Virus record (IMG/VR): IMGVR_UViG_3300037070_000842
Span: 1-43,105 of that record
Length of the DNA stretch: 43,105 bases
Origin: a virus
Direction: 5' to 3' (one strand)
Shown: piece by piece, positions 14,130 through 20,851 of the stretch
Layout of the letters: every line of letters starts with the position of its first letter
Numbering within the stretch: position 1 is the stretch's first letter
Notes under the pieces: generated by a model
Database searches by the model: none
Told to the model about the DNA's origin: nothing
What the model saw: the letters and a program-made list of their open reading frames with translations, nothing else
Made by a program: the position numbers and the translations under genes

Positions 14130-14873
14130 TCAGCCGAACTCACTCACGTCGCCGGTCTGCTTCATCGGCAGCACGTTGCTGGTGGTGTGATTACCCGTCG
14201 CGGCGGTAGCAGCAACCATCTCCGCAGGCTTCACGATTGTTGAGCCGGTGGCGGCTGGACCCTTCTGCAGCGGCAGCTGCTGCTGCTGCGCAGGCGCGGT
14301 GGTGGGCTTGTGGATCAGATCGGCAGGGCGAGGAGCCCAGCCCACGATTTCGTAGACCGGGATGTAGTTGGTAGTCTTCCCGGTTGGGGTTTGCGTGGTC
14401 TTAGCGATCGGTTGACCCAGCGTCACCACCGGCAGCTGACCGGGGTGATCCTTCACCTGCGTTGCGTAGGCGCTGTGCAGGATGTCCATGCCCTCGACCG
14501 CCGTCTTGGCGTTGCTCGCCAGCTCGCGCAGCAGCGACTGCTTCGGATCGCTGATGCAGTTCTGGCTGAGCTTTAGCGTCACGCGAAAGCCCTGCTTGTG
14601 AAACTCGGTCGGTGGCTCTTCCGATACTTTCTCGCCCAGCGGCACTGTGAGGACACTGGGTGCGTTACCGGCCTTAAAGGAAATCCAGCCTGTCTCGATG
14701 TGCTCAAGGTCCACCACCGCCTTGAACGTCGCGGTGATGTCGTCGTTGTGTGTGTCCCACTTGCCTGTGCCGTCGACGAAGCGCTCTGTCCGGTACATAT
14801 GCCCGACACGCGCGTCCCATTTGACGATCGGCATCGCGTCGAAATTGCTTGAGTAGTTGATACCTAGTGCCAT
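14130..14873 (-). CDS. Putative ssDNA-binding protein (247 aa)
   Basis: Start MALGINYSSNFDAMPIVKWD with GGAGA six bases upstream. The N-terminal 130 residues alternate strands and turns (WISFKAGNAPSVLTVPLGEK, FRVTLKLSQNC) in a way that could be an OB-like beta barrel. They are followed by IPVYEIVGWAPRPADL, a Gln/Pro/Ala-rich linker and a short tail ending TGDVSEFG. A flexible linker with an acidic-aromatic tip resembles phage single-strand-binding proteins. The location between recombination nucleases and the primase-helicase supports this role. The assignment is inferred; no fixed motif proves it. Confidence 0.55.
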   Translation of the reverse strand: MALGINYSSNFDAMPIVKWDARVGHMYRTERFVDGTGKWDTHNDDITATFKAVVDLEHIETGWISFKAGNAPSVLTVPLGEKVSEEPPTEFHKQGFRVTLKLSQNCISDPKQSLLRELASNAKTAVEGMDILHSAYATQVKDHPGQLPVVTLGQPIAKTTQTPTGKTTNYIPVYEIVGWAPRPADLIHKPTTAPAQQQQLPLQKGPAATGSTIVKPAEMVAATAATGNHTTSNVLPMKQTGDVSEFG

Positions 14874-14910
14874 TTCCGTTCTCCGGTTTCAGGTGCCAGG
14901 GAAGCCCAAT

Positions 14911-15006
14911 TCAAAAATACAAATAGAAAAACACCACGTAGCCGATGATCGTGAACGCCGCCCACAAGCAGACCAGCTCCAGCATGATGCGGTTCTGTCT
15001 GCTCAC
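14911..15006 (-). CDS. Single-span membrane microprotein (31 aa)
   Basis: A GTG-started ORF of 31 residues: a short basic N-terminus (VSRQNRIM), then a hydrophobic segment LVCLWAAFTIIGYVVFFYLY ending in F. The GTG overlaps the TGA of the upstream gene (GCGTGAGC), a typical coupled start. Size and topology suit a small phage membrane peptide that acts on a host protein, but nothing identifies its target. Confidence 0.55.
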   Translation of the reverse strand: MSRQNRIMLELVCLWAAFTIIGYVVFFYLYF

Positions 15007-15305
15007 GCGCTGATCCTCGGCACCACCTCCGCAGCCTCGAAGTATTTGCAGCTGTACGCATCGTGCGGGATTGAATTGCCTTGGGTGCCGTTGGTCAGGC
15101 GTCGGTACATGGCACAGGGCGCGGGCATTAGTGTGCCATCGGTATAGCGCCTCTCCCTATGATCGAAGTAGCGGCACTCGCGGCAGCGTTTGTCCTCTGG
15201 ACCGGTGCCAGCCCAATGCGCCTGCCCAGGCTTCGTCTGCCAGATCAGGCGATCGAGCGCAGGGTTTGGGCTGGTGAGCTTGGGCTTGGTGGGGCGTCGT
15301 GCCAT
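15003..15305 (-). CDS. Cysteine-motif protein (100 aa)
   Basis: Start MARRPTKPKLTSPNPALDRL; the ATG overlaps the exonuclease stop as TGATG. Four cysteines, CREC (41-44), C64 in APCAMYR and C86 in YSCKYFE, could bind a zinc ion or an iron-sulfur cluster. The segment IWQTKPGQAHWAG precedes the first pair. The gene is in the recombination part of the left operon directly after the RecB-like nuclease. The family is not recognised. Confidence 0.75.
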   Translation of the reverse strand: MARRPTKPKLTSPNPALDRLIWQTKPGQAHWAGTGPEDKRCRECRYFDHRERRYTDGTLMPAPCAMYRRLTNGTQGNSIPHDAYSCKYFEAAEVVPRISA

Positions 15306-16066
15306 CAATACCCCCACACCTGAAAGCCGTGCCCGCGTGCGGTGGGGTTGTTCCAGAAGTAGTGGTCGTAGTCGGGGGCAACGATCATCGCCAGCTCGTC
15401 GCGGTCGTCCGATATCGAGAGAAAATGTTGGATCGCGAGCCCGGTGCGGATCAATGCGTTGAGGTGCTCACGGGTGTTCTCGACCGGCTTTGTTTCGCAC
15501 TTGCTGCCGGTGACGGTGGTAATCAGCGCTTGGTAGTTGTCGGAGATCGCGTGCTTGTACAGGCTCACCTGCCGTGCATGCGTGTGCTTGATGTCCTTGC
15601 TCATCGTCAGTGATGTCTTGAGATCAACAATCACGCCGCGGTCATCCCAGGTGAAATCGGTGTAGCCCTTGAACGGCACCAGCAGGCCTTCGGCGCTTGC
15701 GTCGTAGCTGATCTCCTGCTGCGCGGTGGTTGGGATGCCGAACGGACGCAGCTCGAACACCGCCTGCTTCACCATGCTCGGGATAGCCTTGATGTACTTG
15801 TCCTTGCGGTCGTCGTTGCCGTTCATCTTGGTGTCACGCAGAAACTTGTTCAGCGCGATCTCCTGGCAGTGTTCAATCGCCGTGCTGGGATTGAGTAGCC
15901 CTGAAGCCACGCCAGCTTCCGTGGCGGTGCCCGCGTGCGCAGGCAAACCGACACCACACTTGCGATTGAGTAGCCGCTCCATCACCCACATCGCGGGGGC
16001 GGTGACGAATGCGTTGCAGCTCGACGGGCTGAGATGGGTGATGCCGAATTTTTCAAAGGGGTTCAT
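15305..16066 (-). CDS. PD-(D/E)XK exonuclease, RecB/Cas4-like (253 aa)
   Basis: Start at MNPFEKFGITHLSPSSCNAF (16066), overlapping the preceding nuclease gene as ATGA. RecB-type nuclease motifs are visible in order: H44 in LPAHAGTATE, D137 in FKGYTDF, D148-L-K150 in VIVDLKTS and the helix RQVSLYKHA (165-173), typical of the QxxxY motif. The family degrades DNA ends, and in phages it commonly pairs with an annealing or ssDNA-binding protein. The candidate partner is the gene at 14130-14873. No RecT- or Beta-type annealase is recognisable. Confidence 0.85.
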   Translation of the reverse strand: MNPFEKFGITHLSPSSCNAFVTAPAMWVMERLLNRKCGVGLPAHAGTATEAGVASGLLNPSTAIEHCQEIALNKFLRDTKMNGNDDRKDKYIKAIPSMVKQAVFELRPFGIPTTAQQEISYDASAEGLLVPFKGYTDFTWDDRGVIVDLKTSLTMSKDIKHTHARQVSLYKHAISDNYQALITTVTGSKCETKPVENTREHLNALIRTGLAIQHFLSISDDRDELAMIVAPDYDHYFWNNPTARGHGFQVWGY

Positions 16067-16380
16067 CCCGGTGTCCTCGCTAGCTCCGCAAAATCCTTCA
16101 GCCGCATCACGATCAGCGGCTCGGTGCGATCGTCGCGAACCACCAGCCCGTAGTGGCTGGCGAGCAGCCGGTGGATGGTCTTGAAGCCGCCCTTCCAGTG
16201 CTTGCATTCCAGCTTGCGATCGATACCGCGCACCGGGCAGTCGATGTCGGCTTCGAACTTTCCGCCCTTGACCGCGCCGCTCAGCGGGACCTTTTCGGCG
16301 GCGATGCCCGCTTCCTGCAGCAGCGCCACCACCTCACGCTCAAACCGCATGCCTTTTTGTCGTGGGGCTTTACCGGGCAT
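16063..16380 (-). CDS. Small PD-(D/E)XK endonuclease, resolvase-like (105 aa)
   Basis: Start MPGKAPRQKGMRFEREVVAL. The order of motifs, FERE (13-16), SGAVKGGKFEADI with D45 or D47, and KLECK with E58 and K60, is that of a compact PD-(D/E)XK nuclease similar to Hjc-type Holliday junction resolvases. Its position beside the exonuclease and before replication genes supports a role in resolving recombination or replication intermediates. Its start lies within the last 11 bases of the winged-helix gene. Confidence 0.75.
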   Translation of the reverse strand: MPGKAPRQKGMRFEREVVALLQEAGIAAEKVPLSGAVKGGKFEADIDCPVRGIDRKLECKHWKGGFKTIHRLLASHYGLVVRDDRTEPLIVMRLKDFAELARTPG

Positions 16381-16690
16381 CGGTGACCAACTCCCAAATG
16401 ATGTTATGCACTCCAGCAACGCCCATCTTGCGCCGTCCGCTGTCGCGGATGAGGCCCTTCATCACCAGCTCTCTGCGCCGGGTGCCAACGCTCCGGTAAA
16501 TGCATGCGCCATAGAGCGAGCTGTACTCGTTGACTAATTCTAGATCGGTGATGCCCGCAGGATGGTGGCGGCGAAAGATTTCCATCACACGATCGCGCAT
16601 TGATTTTAGCTTCGGCCCAACCGCAACCGCGCCTGCATACATCGTGTCCGACGCGTCATTGCGGTATCGACCAATGTCATCATCGCCCAT
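16370..16690 (-). CDS. Winged-helix DNA-binding protein (106 aa)
   Basis: Starts MGDDDIGRYRNDASDTMYAG inside the last 11 bases of the GcrA-like gene. From residue 33 (MRDRVMEIFRRHHPAGITDL, then ELVNEY, SVGTRRRELVMKGLIRDSGR) it reads as a classical winged helix: three helices, a recognition helix and a wing with RKMGVAGVHNIIWEL. Similar modules occur in phage nin-type regions. A regulatory or replication role is inferred. Confidence 0.75.
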   Translation of the reverse strand: MGDDDIGRYRNDASDTMYAGAVAVGPKLKSMRDRVMEIFRRHHPAGITDLELVNEYSSLYGACIYRSVGTRRRELVMKGLIRDSGRRKMGVAGVHNIIWELVTDAR

Positions 16691-17108
16691 AGCTCGGCCT
16701 CACATTTGCGCGCGGCTGCACGGCCCGAAACGACATGTCGTAGTGGTGCTGGCAGTAGCGACCGTGCGTGACCTTGTGTCCGCAGCACAGTGACCACACG
16801 CCGTCATCGTCCTGGCCGGTCGGCCACCGGCAGTGCGCGCGCACGGTCAGCAGCAGCGGAATGTTGAGCGGCATGTAGGTCGGCTCAACGTCCGGCTCGG
16901 TGAACAGCAGCGGATGTTTGGGTTTGAACTTCGGCACGCGAGCGAGCTTGGGTTTCCTCTCGCGGCTGTTGTGGTTTCGGATGCCGTGGCGATTGCAGTA
17001 GCCGCAGACCGCGTTGCGCGTGGTGTGTAGCTCCTTGGCGGCCTCTCCCATGCTGTGACCGTTCGCCATCATCTCCTTGAGCCGTCCGATGCTTTGTGCG
17101 TCCCACAT
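16680..17108 (-). CDS. GcrA-like transcription regulator (142 aa)
   Basis: GcrA is an alphaproteobacterial cell-cycle regulator that binds the housekeeping sigma-factor holoenzyme and acts at GANTC-methylated promoters. The N-terminal helix-turn-helix is recognisable: WDAQSIGRLKEMMANGHSMG, then EAAKELHTTRNAVCGYCNRHG. The C-terminal sigma-interacting block is also present: CRWPTG (93-98), then CCGH (108-111) and YCQHHY (118-123). The linker (44-90) is basic and Pro-rich. The start at 17108 has GGGAG eight bases upstream. It is the first gene after Cro-like, so it would be expressed early and could redirect host RNA polymerase. Confidence 0.88.
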   Translation of the reverse strand: MWDAQSIGRLKEMMANGHSMGEAAKELHTTRNAVCGYCNRHGIRNHNSRERKPKLARVPKFKPKHPLLFTEPDVEPTYMPLNIPLLLTVRAHCRWPTGQDDDGVWSLCCGHKVTHGRYCQHHYDMSFRAVQPRANVRPSYGR

Positions 17109-17131
17109 GTACTCAACTCCCTTTGAAAAGT

Positions 17132-17179
17132 GCTGGGCCGGGCGCATGCCCAGGGGAGGGAAAGGCTTCCCGGCCCAGC
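17132..17179 (-). terminator. Attenuator-like inverted repeat between the Cro-like and GcrA-like genes
   Basis: GCTGGGCCGGG (17132-17142) is perfectly complementary to CCCGGCCCAGC (17169-17179), an 11-bp stem around 26 bases. In the minus direction it is followed by ACTTTTC. Upstream, TCACGC-A-GCGTGA at 17181-17193 forms a second small palindrome. It could be a site of termination or antitermination in the left early operon. Confidence 0.55.
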
Positions 17180-17232
17180 TTCACGCAGCGTGATGGGCTC
17201 CCTGGCAGGAAGGGTCACGCCACGCGAATGGG

Positions 17233-17448
17233 TTAGCGCGGTTGTTCGCTGTAGTATTTTTCGAGTGTGTCGAGCCCGATGGCGGTCGCGATACGTTCGC
17301 GGGTGCGGCGCTTCATACGCCTGCGACCATTGCACCACGATCGGATGGTTTCTGTGCTGACGCCGCCGATGCGGGCGGCAAGTTTTTCGTAGGTGAGGTT
17401 GTTTTTCTTGCGATAGCGCGAGAGTGGATGTTTCGCTTGCTCAGGCAT
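17233..17448 (-). CDS. Cro-like helix-turn-helix repressor (71 aa)
   Basis: A 71-residue protein, essentially one helix-turn-helix domain: SRYRKKNNLTYEKLAARIGG followed by VSTETIRSWCNGRRRMKRRTR. It opens the minus-strand early operon and is divergent from the CI-like gene, the standard place for a Cro-type repressor. The palindrome at 17452-17471 overlaps its ribosome-binding site (GGAG nine bases from the ATG), so autoregulation is likely. The assignment as Cro rather than a general XRE protein rests on position. Confidence 0.8.
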   Translation of the reverse strand: MPEQAKHPLSRYRKKNNLTYEKLAARIGGVSTETIRSWCNGRRRMKRRTRERIATAIGLDTLEKYYSEQPR

Positions 17449-17451
17449 CGT

Positions 17452-17471
17452 GGTGAACTCCGAAGTTCACC
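17452..17471. promoter_or_regulatory. Palindromic operator GGTGAACT-CCGA-AGTTCACC
   Basis: A perfect 8+8 inverted repeat with a 4-base centre, three bases upstream of the Cro-like start and covering its Shine-Dalgarno sequence. It differs in sequence from the GGTACA-type sites, so it may bind the other of the two divergent repressors, or act as an RNA hairpin over the ribosome-binding site. Confidence 0.7.
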
Positions 17472-17555
17472 GTCCCCTATCGGTGTGACATGCACCGTAC
17501 ATTTGCGCTTTTGCAAACGTCGTCAAGCGCTCGAAAGAAAACGCGTGGCCAATCT

Positions 17556-17583
17556 GGTACAAATCTGTACCGATGCCTGTACC
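17556..17583. promoter_or_regulatory. Central operator cluster between Cro-like and CI-like genes
   Basis: GGTACA-AATC-TGTACC (17556-17571) is a perfect 6+6 inverted repeat, followed by a further half-site TGTACC at 17578-17583 and a TATAAA at 17589-17594. This is where a lambda-like switch should have its operators. The half-site recurs in the other regulatory gaps of the genome. Confidence 0.7.
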
Positions 17584-17645
17584 GTTTTTATAAACGCATT
17601 TGTGGATATGTCAGTGTCAACCCGGCAGACGATGGATGCGATGTA

Positions 17646-17999
17646 ATGGTACTTTTTCGCATGATCGTGAAAGCAATTCGTGCGCGTAAAACACCAAAGG
17701 TTTTTCTCACCGAGTGGCGCGAGAAAAATAATTTTTCGCAAGCCGAGTTGGCGAAGCTGGTTGGTGTGCGGCGTGAGACGGTGACGCGTTGGGAAAACGA
17801 AACCCGTCCGATCTCACTCGATGTCCTTGTGGTCCTGGCGAAGGCACTCCGTATTCATCCAGCGATGCTGCTGTTGCCACCGAGACGATACAGCGCTGAC
17901 GTGTTGCTGGAATTGTTGCCGGTTCGCGAGGCGCGAAAAATCCGGCAGAACATGCTGCGCTTGGCAAGGCGCTACCGGATACCACTCACGCGTTTGTGA
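17646..17999 (+). CDS. CI-like XRE-family repressor (117 aa)
   Basis: The helix-turn-helix domain (EWREKNNFSQAELAKLVGVR, then RETVTRWENETRPISLDVL) is followed by RIHPAMLLLPPRR and a basic C-terminal helix. No LexA/S24 self-cleavage domain is present, so induction would need another mechanism. Start chosen at MVLFRMIVKAIRARK; a second ATG at 17661 is possible and neither has a strong ribosome-binding site. It is divergent from the Cro-like gene and followed by a long non-coding stretch. It is the best candidate for the lysogeny repressor that reads the TTTGTACC sites, by inference. Confidence 0.75.
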   Translation: MVLFRMIVKAIRARKTPKVFLTEWREKNNFSQAELAKLVGVRRETVTRWENETRPISLDVLVVLAKALRIHPAMLLLPPRRYSADVLLELLPVREARKIRQNMLRLARRYRIPLTRL

Positions 18000-18427
18000 G
18001 AAGTTGCGCGGTGCGCACCTTACTGATTTTATAGAAATCAGAGATTGATATTTGTCATCCGTGCGGCGCGCGGAACATTTTTATGTAATCGATAATTTAA
18101 AAACCCGCGCGCCAGTTTGTGGTGCTGTCGAGACGCGCGCCGCTGTTGATCGCGCTGTGGTTACGAAAATCTTGCGTCCTATCCCATGATGCGTCACCGG
18201 GACTGATGCCTATCGGGTTTTGGACCCAGGGCACACAATCTTTAAACCGACAAGGTTGTACCGGTACACTGCACTGTCAGGCAGCAGACATAATCGTAAC
18301 AAAGACCTACCTGATAGGCCCTCCGTGACCGTACCACCCTACCTCTGGGGGTTGTATAAAGTCACAAAAGCGCAATAAGCTAAAAATTGCGTACTGGGCC
18401 CTCTAAACCAACTGGCAGGAAACACCA
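18000..18427. promoter_or_regulatory. Non-coding region ahead of the right operon
   Basis: This 428-base gap holds no convincing gene. It contains a small hairpin CTGATTT/AAATCAG (18023-18041), a striking AT-rich island between GGCGCGCGG (18065-18073) and CCGCGCGCC (18105-18113), a perfect operator palindrome TGTACCGGTACA (18257-18268) and a CATAAT -10-like box (18289-18294). It should contain the right early promoter. The AT-rich island may be a melting or origin-type element. Confidence 0.6.
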
Positions 18428-19087
18428 ATGGCTAAGAACGTAATGCGCGTCGGCGTAGACCTTGAGCTATCTGCGGTCGGAAAGTTTCTCTCTGACATGC
18501 AGGCCCGCGAAGGCGTGCTGAATATCCACCTCAATTTACCGGACGAAAAATACAAGCCCGATCCGGCGCTGCCGCGCGGTGCTGGCAGCGCGATGTCGGG
18601 CATGAAGTTTCATGAAGCGATCGTGCAGGCGATCGTGCAGCACGGACCCGCCACCAACCACGAAGTGAAGGCGCTGCTGCCAAGCTTCCCTAAAGCTAAT
18701 AGTCAGTACTCAGGCACGTTGAACTATCTCGGCAAGACCGGGCGTCTGGTGTGCAACCCGAAGGATCGTAAGTGGTCACTCACTGAGAAGTATCGAAAGC
18801 ATCTCGCCAATGGGAGCGCTGGACCGATCAAACCTCCACCCGGCGCAAACGGTCATGCTGCGCCTCGCAAGCAGCCTGTGCAGCGGGAGATGACCGGTGG
18901 CGAACTCATTCTCGACAATATGAAGGCAGGCAAGCCAATCACGTTGACGGAGATGGCGGCATTGTTTGTCAAGGATGGGCGCTCCAGTCGCTCGGTCAAC
19001 GACCAACTCAGCAAGTTGATCAAGGCGCGCAAACTTAAGCGCGTCGGCAAAGCCACATACGAACTGACAGCGGCAGGAGCAAAGTAA
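18428..19087 (+). CDS. Putative DNA-binding protein with two winged-helix-like parts (219 aa)
   Basis: Start MAKNVMRVGVDLELSAVGK with AGGAAA upstream. Two segments read as winged helices: residues 59-120 (MKFHEAIVQAIVQHGPATNH, EVKALLPSFPK, TGRLVCNPKDRKWSL) and 155-215 (GELILDNMKAGKPITLTEMA, SVNDQLSKLIKARKLKRVGK), joined by a Pro-rich linker. It is the first gene of the right operon and directly abuts the next ATG. A regulatory role is inferred. Confidence 0.75.
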   Translation: MAKNVMRVGVDLELSAVGKFLSDMQAREGVLNIHLNLPDEKYKPDPALPRGAGSAMSGMKFHEAIVQAIVQHGPATNHEVKALLPSFPKANSQYSGTLNYLGKTGRLVCNPKDRKWSLTEKYRKHLANGSAGPIKPPPGANGHAAPRKQPVQREMTGGELILDNMKAGKPITLTEMAALFVKDGRSSRSVNDQLSKLIKARKLKRVGKATYELTAAGAK

Positions 19088-19426
19088 ATGGCAAAGATAA
19101 AGGTGCATGTTCTGCGTCACTACGCGTTCATCGACAAAGACCCAGTGATCGACAAGATGCGAACGCTGATGGCCGAAGAGGGCGTGTCGGAATATCACGC
19201 CGCACTGATGGCCGGTCTGTCGCCTGGGACGGTGAAGAACTGGATCAGTGGCCCAACGCGTCGACCACAGTTTGCGTCTATCGTCTCGCAGACGCGGGCG
19301 TTGGGCTACGACATGGAGTTCAAGCGCAGGCGGAATGTCGATGTTGAGGGAGAGCTGAAGAAAGCAGCCGAAGAGAAGAAGGCAAACGGCAAGGCAACCG
19401 GGAAGATACGTGAGTTTCGCTGGTAA
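19088..19426 (+). CDS. Helix-turn-helix protein (112 aa)
   Basis: Start immediately after the preceding TAA, with GGAG in the upstream coding end. The segment MAEEGVSEYHAALMAGLSPG followed by TVKNWISGPTRRPQF is a good helix-turn-helix. The C-terminal third is basic and Lys/Glu-rich (ELKKAAEEKKANGKATGK). It is the second gene of the right operon. DNA binding is likely; the target is unknown. Confidence 0.75.
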   Translation: MAKIKVHVLRHYAFIDKDPVIDKMRTLMAEEGVSEYHAALMAGLSPGTVKNWISGPTRRPQFASIVSQTRALGYDMEFKRRRNVDVEGELKKAAEEKKANGKATGKIREFRW

Positions 19427-19512
19427 TAAGAATTAGGAATGGGTCAGTCCTAACTAACCAGCCGCGCATGACGTGGATCGTTTATCGCCAGCTCAAGGCG
19501 AGGAGGACGATT

Positions 19513-19923
19513 GTGATCAATGTAACCACCAATAAGGCTGTCGGAGCGAGCATCAGGCGAACGCGCAAGGGCCACGATATGACCATTTCCGCGCTGGGCA
19601 AGAGTGTGAACGTGAGCCCGCAGCAAATCTCAAAATACGAGAGCGGAAAAAACGGCATAGGCGTGGACATGCTGTTGAGGATTGCTGACGCATTGGATGT
19701 CGATCCCTGCGGCCTCCTGCCTGCAAACGATAGCGCAAGGCAGATGATCTCGCTCACACCCGACATCAAGGCCGCTCAAGCGATTGCTGAGCTGCCGCAA
19801 GGTCGAGAATTTATGATTGCGCTTGCGGCATTCAAGACAGCAAAGGCCTTCATAGCGGGCTCGGTGCTTTTCTTAAAAGGAGAAGCAGCATCACGCGGGC
19901 GTCCAAGGAAAAAGGCGCGCTAA
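19513..19923 (+). CDS. XRE-family transcriptional regulator (136 aa)
   Basis: A GTG at 19513 with AGGAGG six bases upstream is a better start than the in-frame ATG at 19468, which lacks a ribosome-binding site. Residues about 8-65 are an XRE helix-turn-helix (VGASIRRTRKGHDMTISALG, then NVSPQQISKYESGKNGIGV). The C-terminal part is helical and hydrophobic with a basic Arg/Lys tail. This is a second full HTH regulator besides the CI-like protein, so it could also take part in the lysis-lysogeny decision. Confidence 0.82.
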   Translation: MINVTTNKAVGASIRRTRKGHDMTISALGKSVNVSPQQISKYESGKNGIGVDMLLRIADALDVDPCGLLPANDSARQMISLTPDIKAAQAIAELPQGREFMIALAAFKTAKAFIAGSVLFLKGEAASRGRPRKKAR

Positions 19924-19961
19924 GGTTCTAGGAGGAAGCACTACCAACCAAGGAGGACGGT

Positions 19962-20213
19962 ATGAGTGGACTACAACGTGCGACGACTGAGCATGTGATG
20001 ATCATCATGGACCAGACCGGCCACACCCGGCTGCACTGGGATGCTGATGACGAGGACGATGTGGCGAACGCTCGCAAGATGTTCAGCGAGCTGACATCGA
20101 AGGGCTATGCCGCATTCGAGCGTGGGCGTGGTGGCGCGCAAGGTGAGCGGGTCAGCGAGTTCGACCCTGAAGCCGGAACGCTGATCATGGTGCCGCAGCT
20201 CAAGGGTGGCTGA
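19962..20213 (+). CDS. Hypothetical protein (83 aa)
   Basis: Start with AAGGAGGACGGT upstream, an almost ideal ribosome-binding site. The chain VMIIMDQTGHTRLHWDADDE, followed by ANARKMFSELTSKGYAAFE and FDPEAGTLIMVPQLKGG, suggests a small alpha-beta fold. It ends two bases before the next gene's ATG. I have an impression that such proteins accompany the next family in other phages, but have no function to give. Confidence 0.75.
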   Translation: MSGLQRATTEHVMIIMDQTGHTRLHWDADDEDDVANARKMFSELTSKGYAAFERGRGGAQGERVSEFDPEAGTLIMVPQLKGG

Positions 20214-20215
20214 AC

Positions 20216-20851
20216 ATGCCTGATACACCGGTCACGGTAACGACGAGCGACGGGGCTGCCGGATCGGTGCGGGTGCGGTGTTTTGACGTAACGAATGCGA
20301 CAAGCACCGCACTCGATATTTTCTACGATGGCACCGCCACAACCACGACAGCCACATCCACGATCACCTGGGCGGCGGACATGACCATGTGCAACTCTAC
20401 GATCGGGACGGCATTGGGCACGACCTACCAGCAGGCCGCGCGTTATCAGCGGGCTGCGCAGCAGCAGGCTCTTGCGCCCCAGCCTTCACCGGAAGAAGCA
20501 GCCAGACAGTTCGCTGAGCACCGCGCCCGTGTTGATCAGGAGCTGGCGATAACGGAAGCCGCTGAACGTCGCGCCCGCGAGCTGCTGATCGAGCACCTCA
20601 CAGAGGAGCAGCGCCAGACGCTACAGGAGCAGTTTTTCTTTGTGGTGATCGGGTCGCGTTCGGGGTTGCGCTACCACATTCAGGCGATGTGCGGAGTTGC
20701 GGGTAATATACGGCTGCCTGAAGAGCGTCTGACGTTATGTGCCCATCTGACTGGACCACTGCCACTCAGTGATCATCTGCTGGCGCAGAAGCTTTGGATC
20801 GAGCACAACGAGCCGGGGTTTCGCGCGATCGCGCACTCCAGCCGTTACTAG
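20216..20851 (+). CDS. Conserved-type hypothetical protein (211 aa)
   Basis: Three parts are visible: a Thr-rich N-terminus (about 1-55, TATTTTATSTITWAAD), a charged helical middle rich in Gln, Ala, Glu and Arg (66-140), and a compact C-terminal domain from FFFVVIGSRSGLRYHIQAMC through LPEERLTLCAHLTGPLPLSD to LAQKLWIEHNEPGFRAIA. The C-terminal pattern (short beta hairpins, LCAH, then QKLxIE) is one I recall from many phage and bacterial proteins of unknown role. The gene is followed by the structured RNA candidate. Confidence 0.75.
   Translation: MPDTPVTVTTSDGAAGSVRVRCFDVTNATSTALDIFYDGTATTTTATSTITWAADMTMCNSTIGTALGTTYQQAARYQRAAQQQALAPQPSPEEAARQFAEHRARVDQELAITEAAERRARELLIEHLTEEQRQTLQEQFFFVVIGSRSGLRYHIQAMCGVAGNIRLPEERLTLCAHLTGPLPLSDHLLAQKLWIEHNEPGFRAIAHSSRY

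Noticed and set aside
18119-18328. Plus-strand frame of 69 codons in the gap before the right operon
   Set aside because: No ribosome-binding site, crosses an operator palindrome and has no protein-like pattern.
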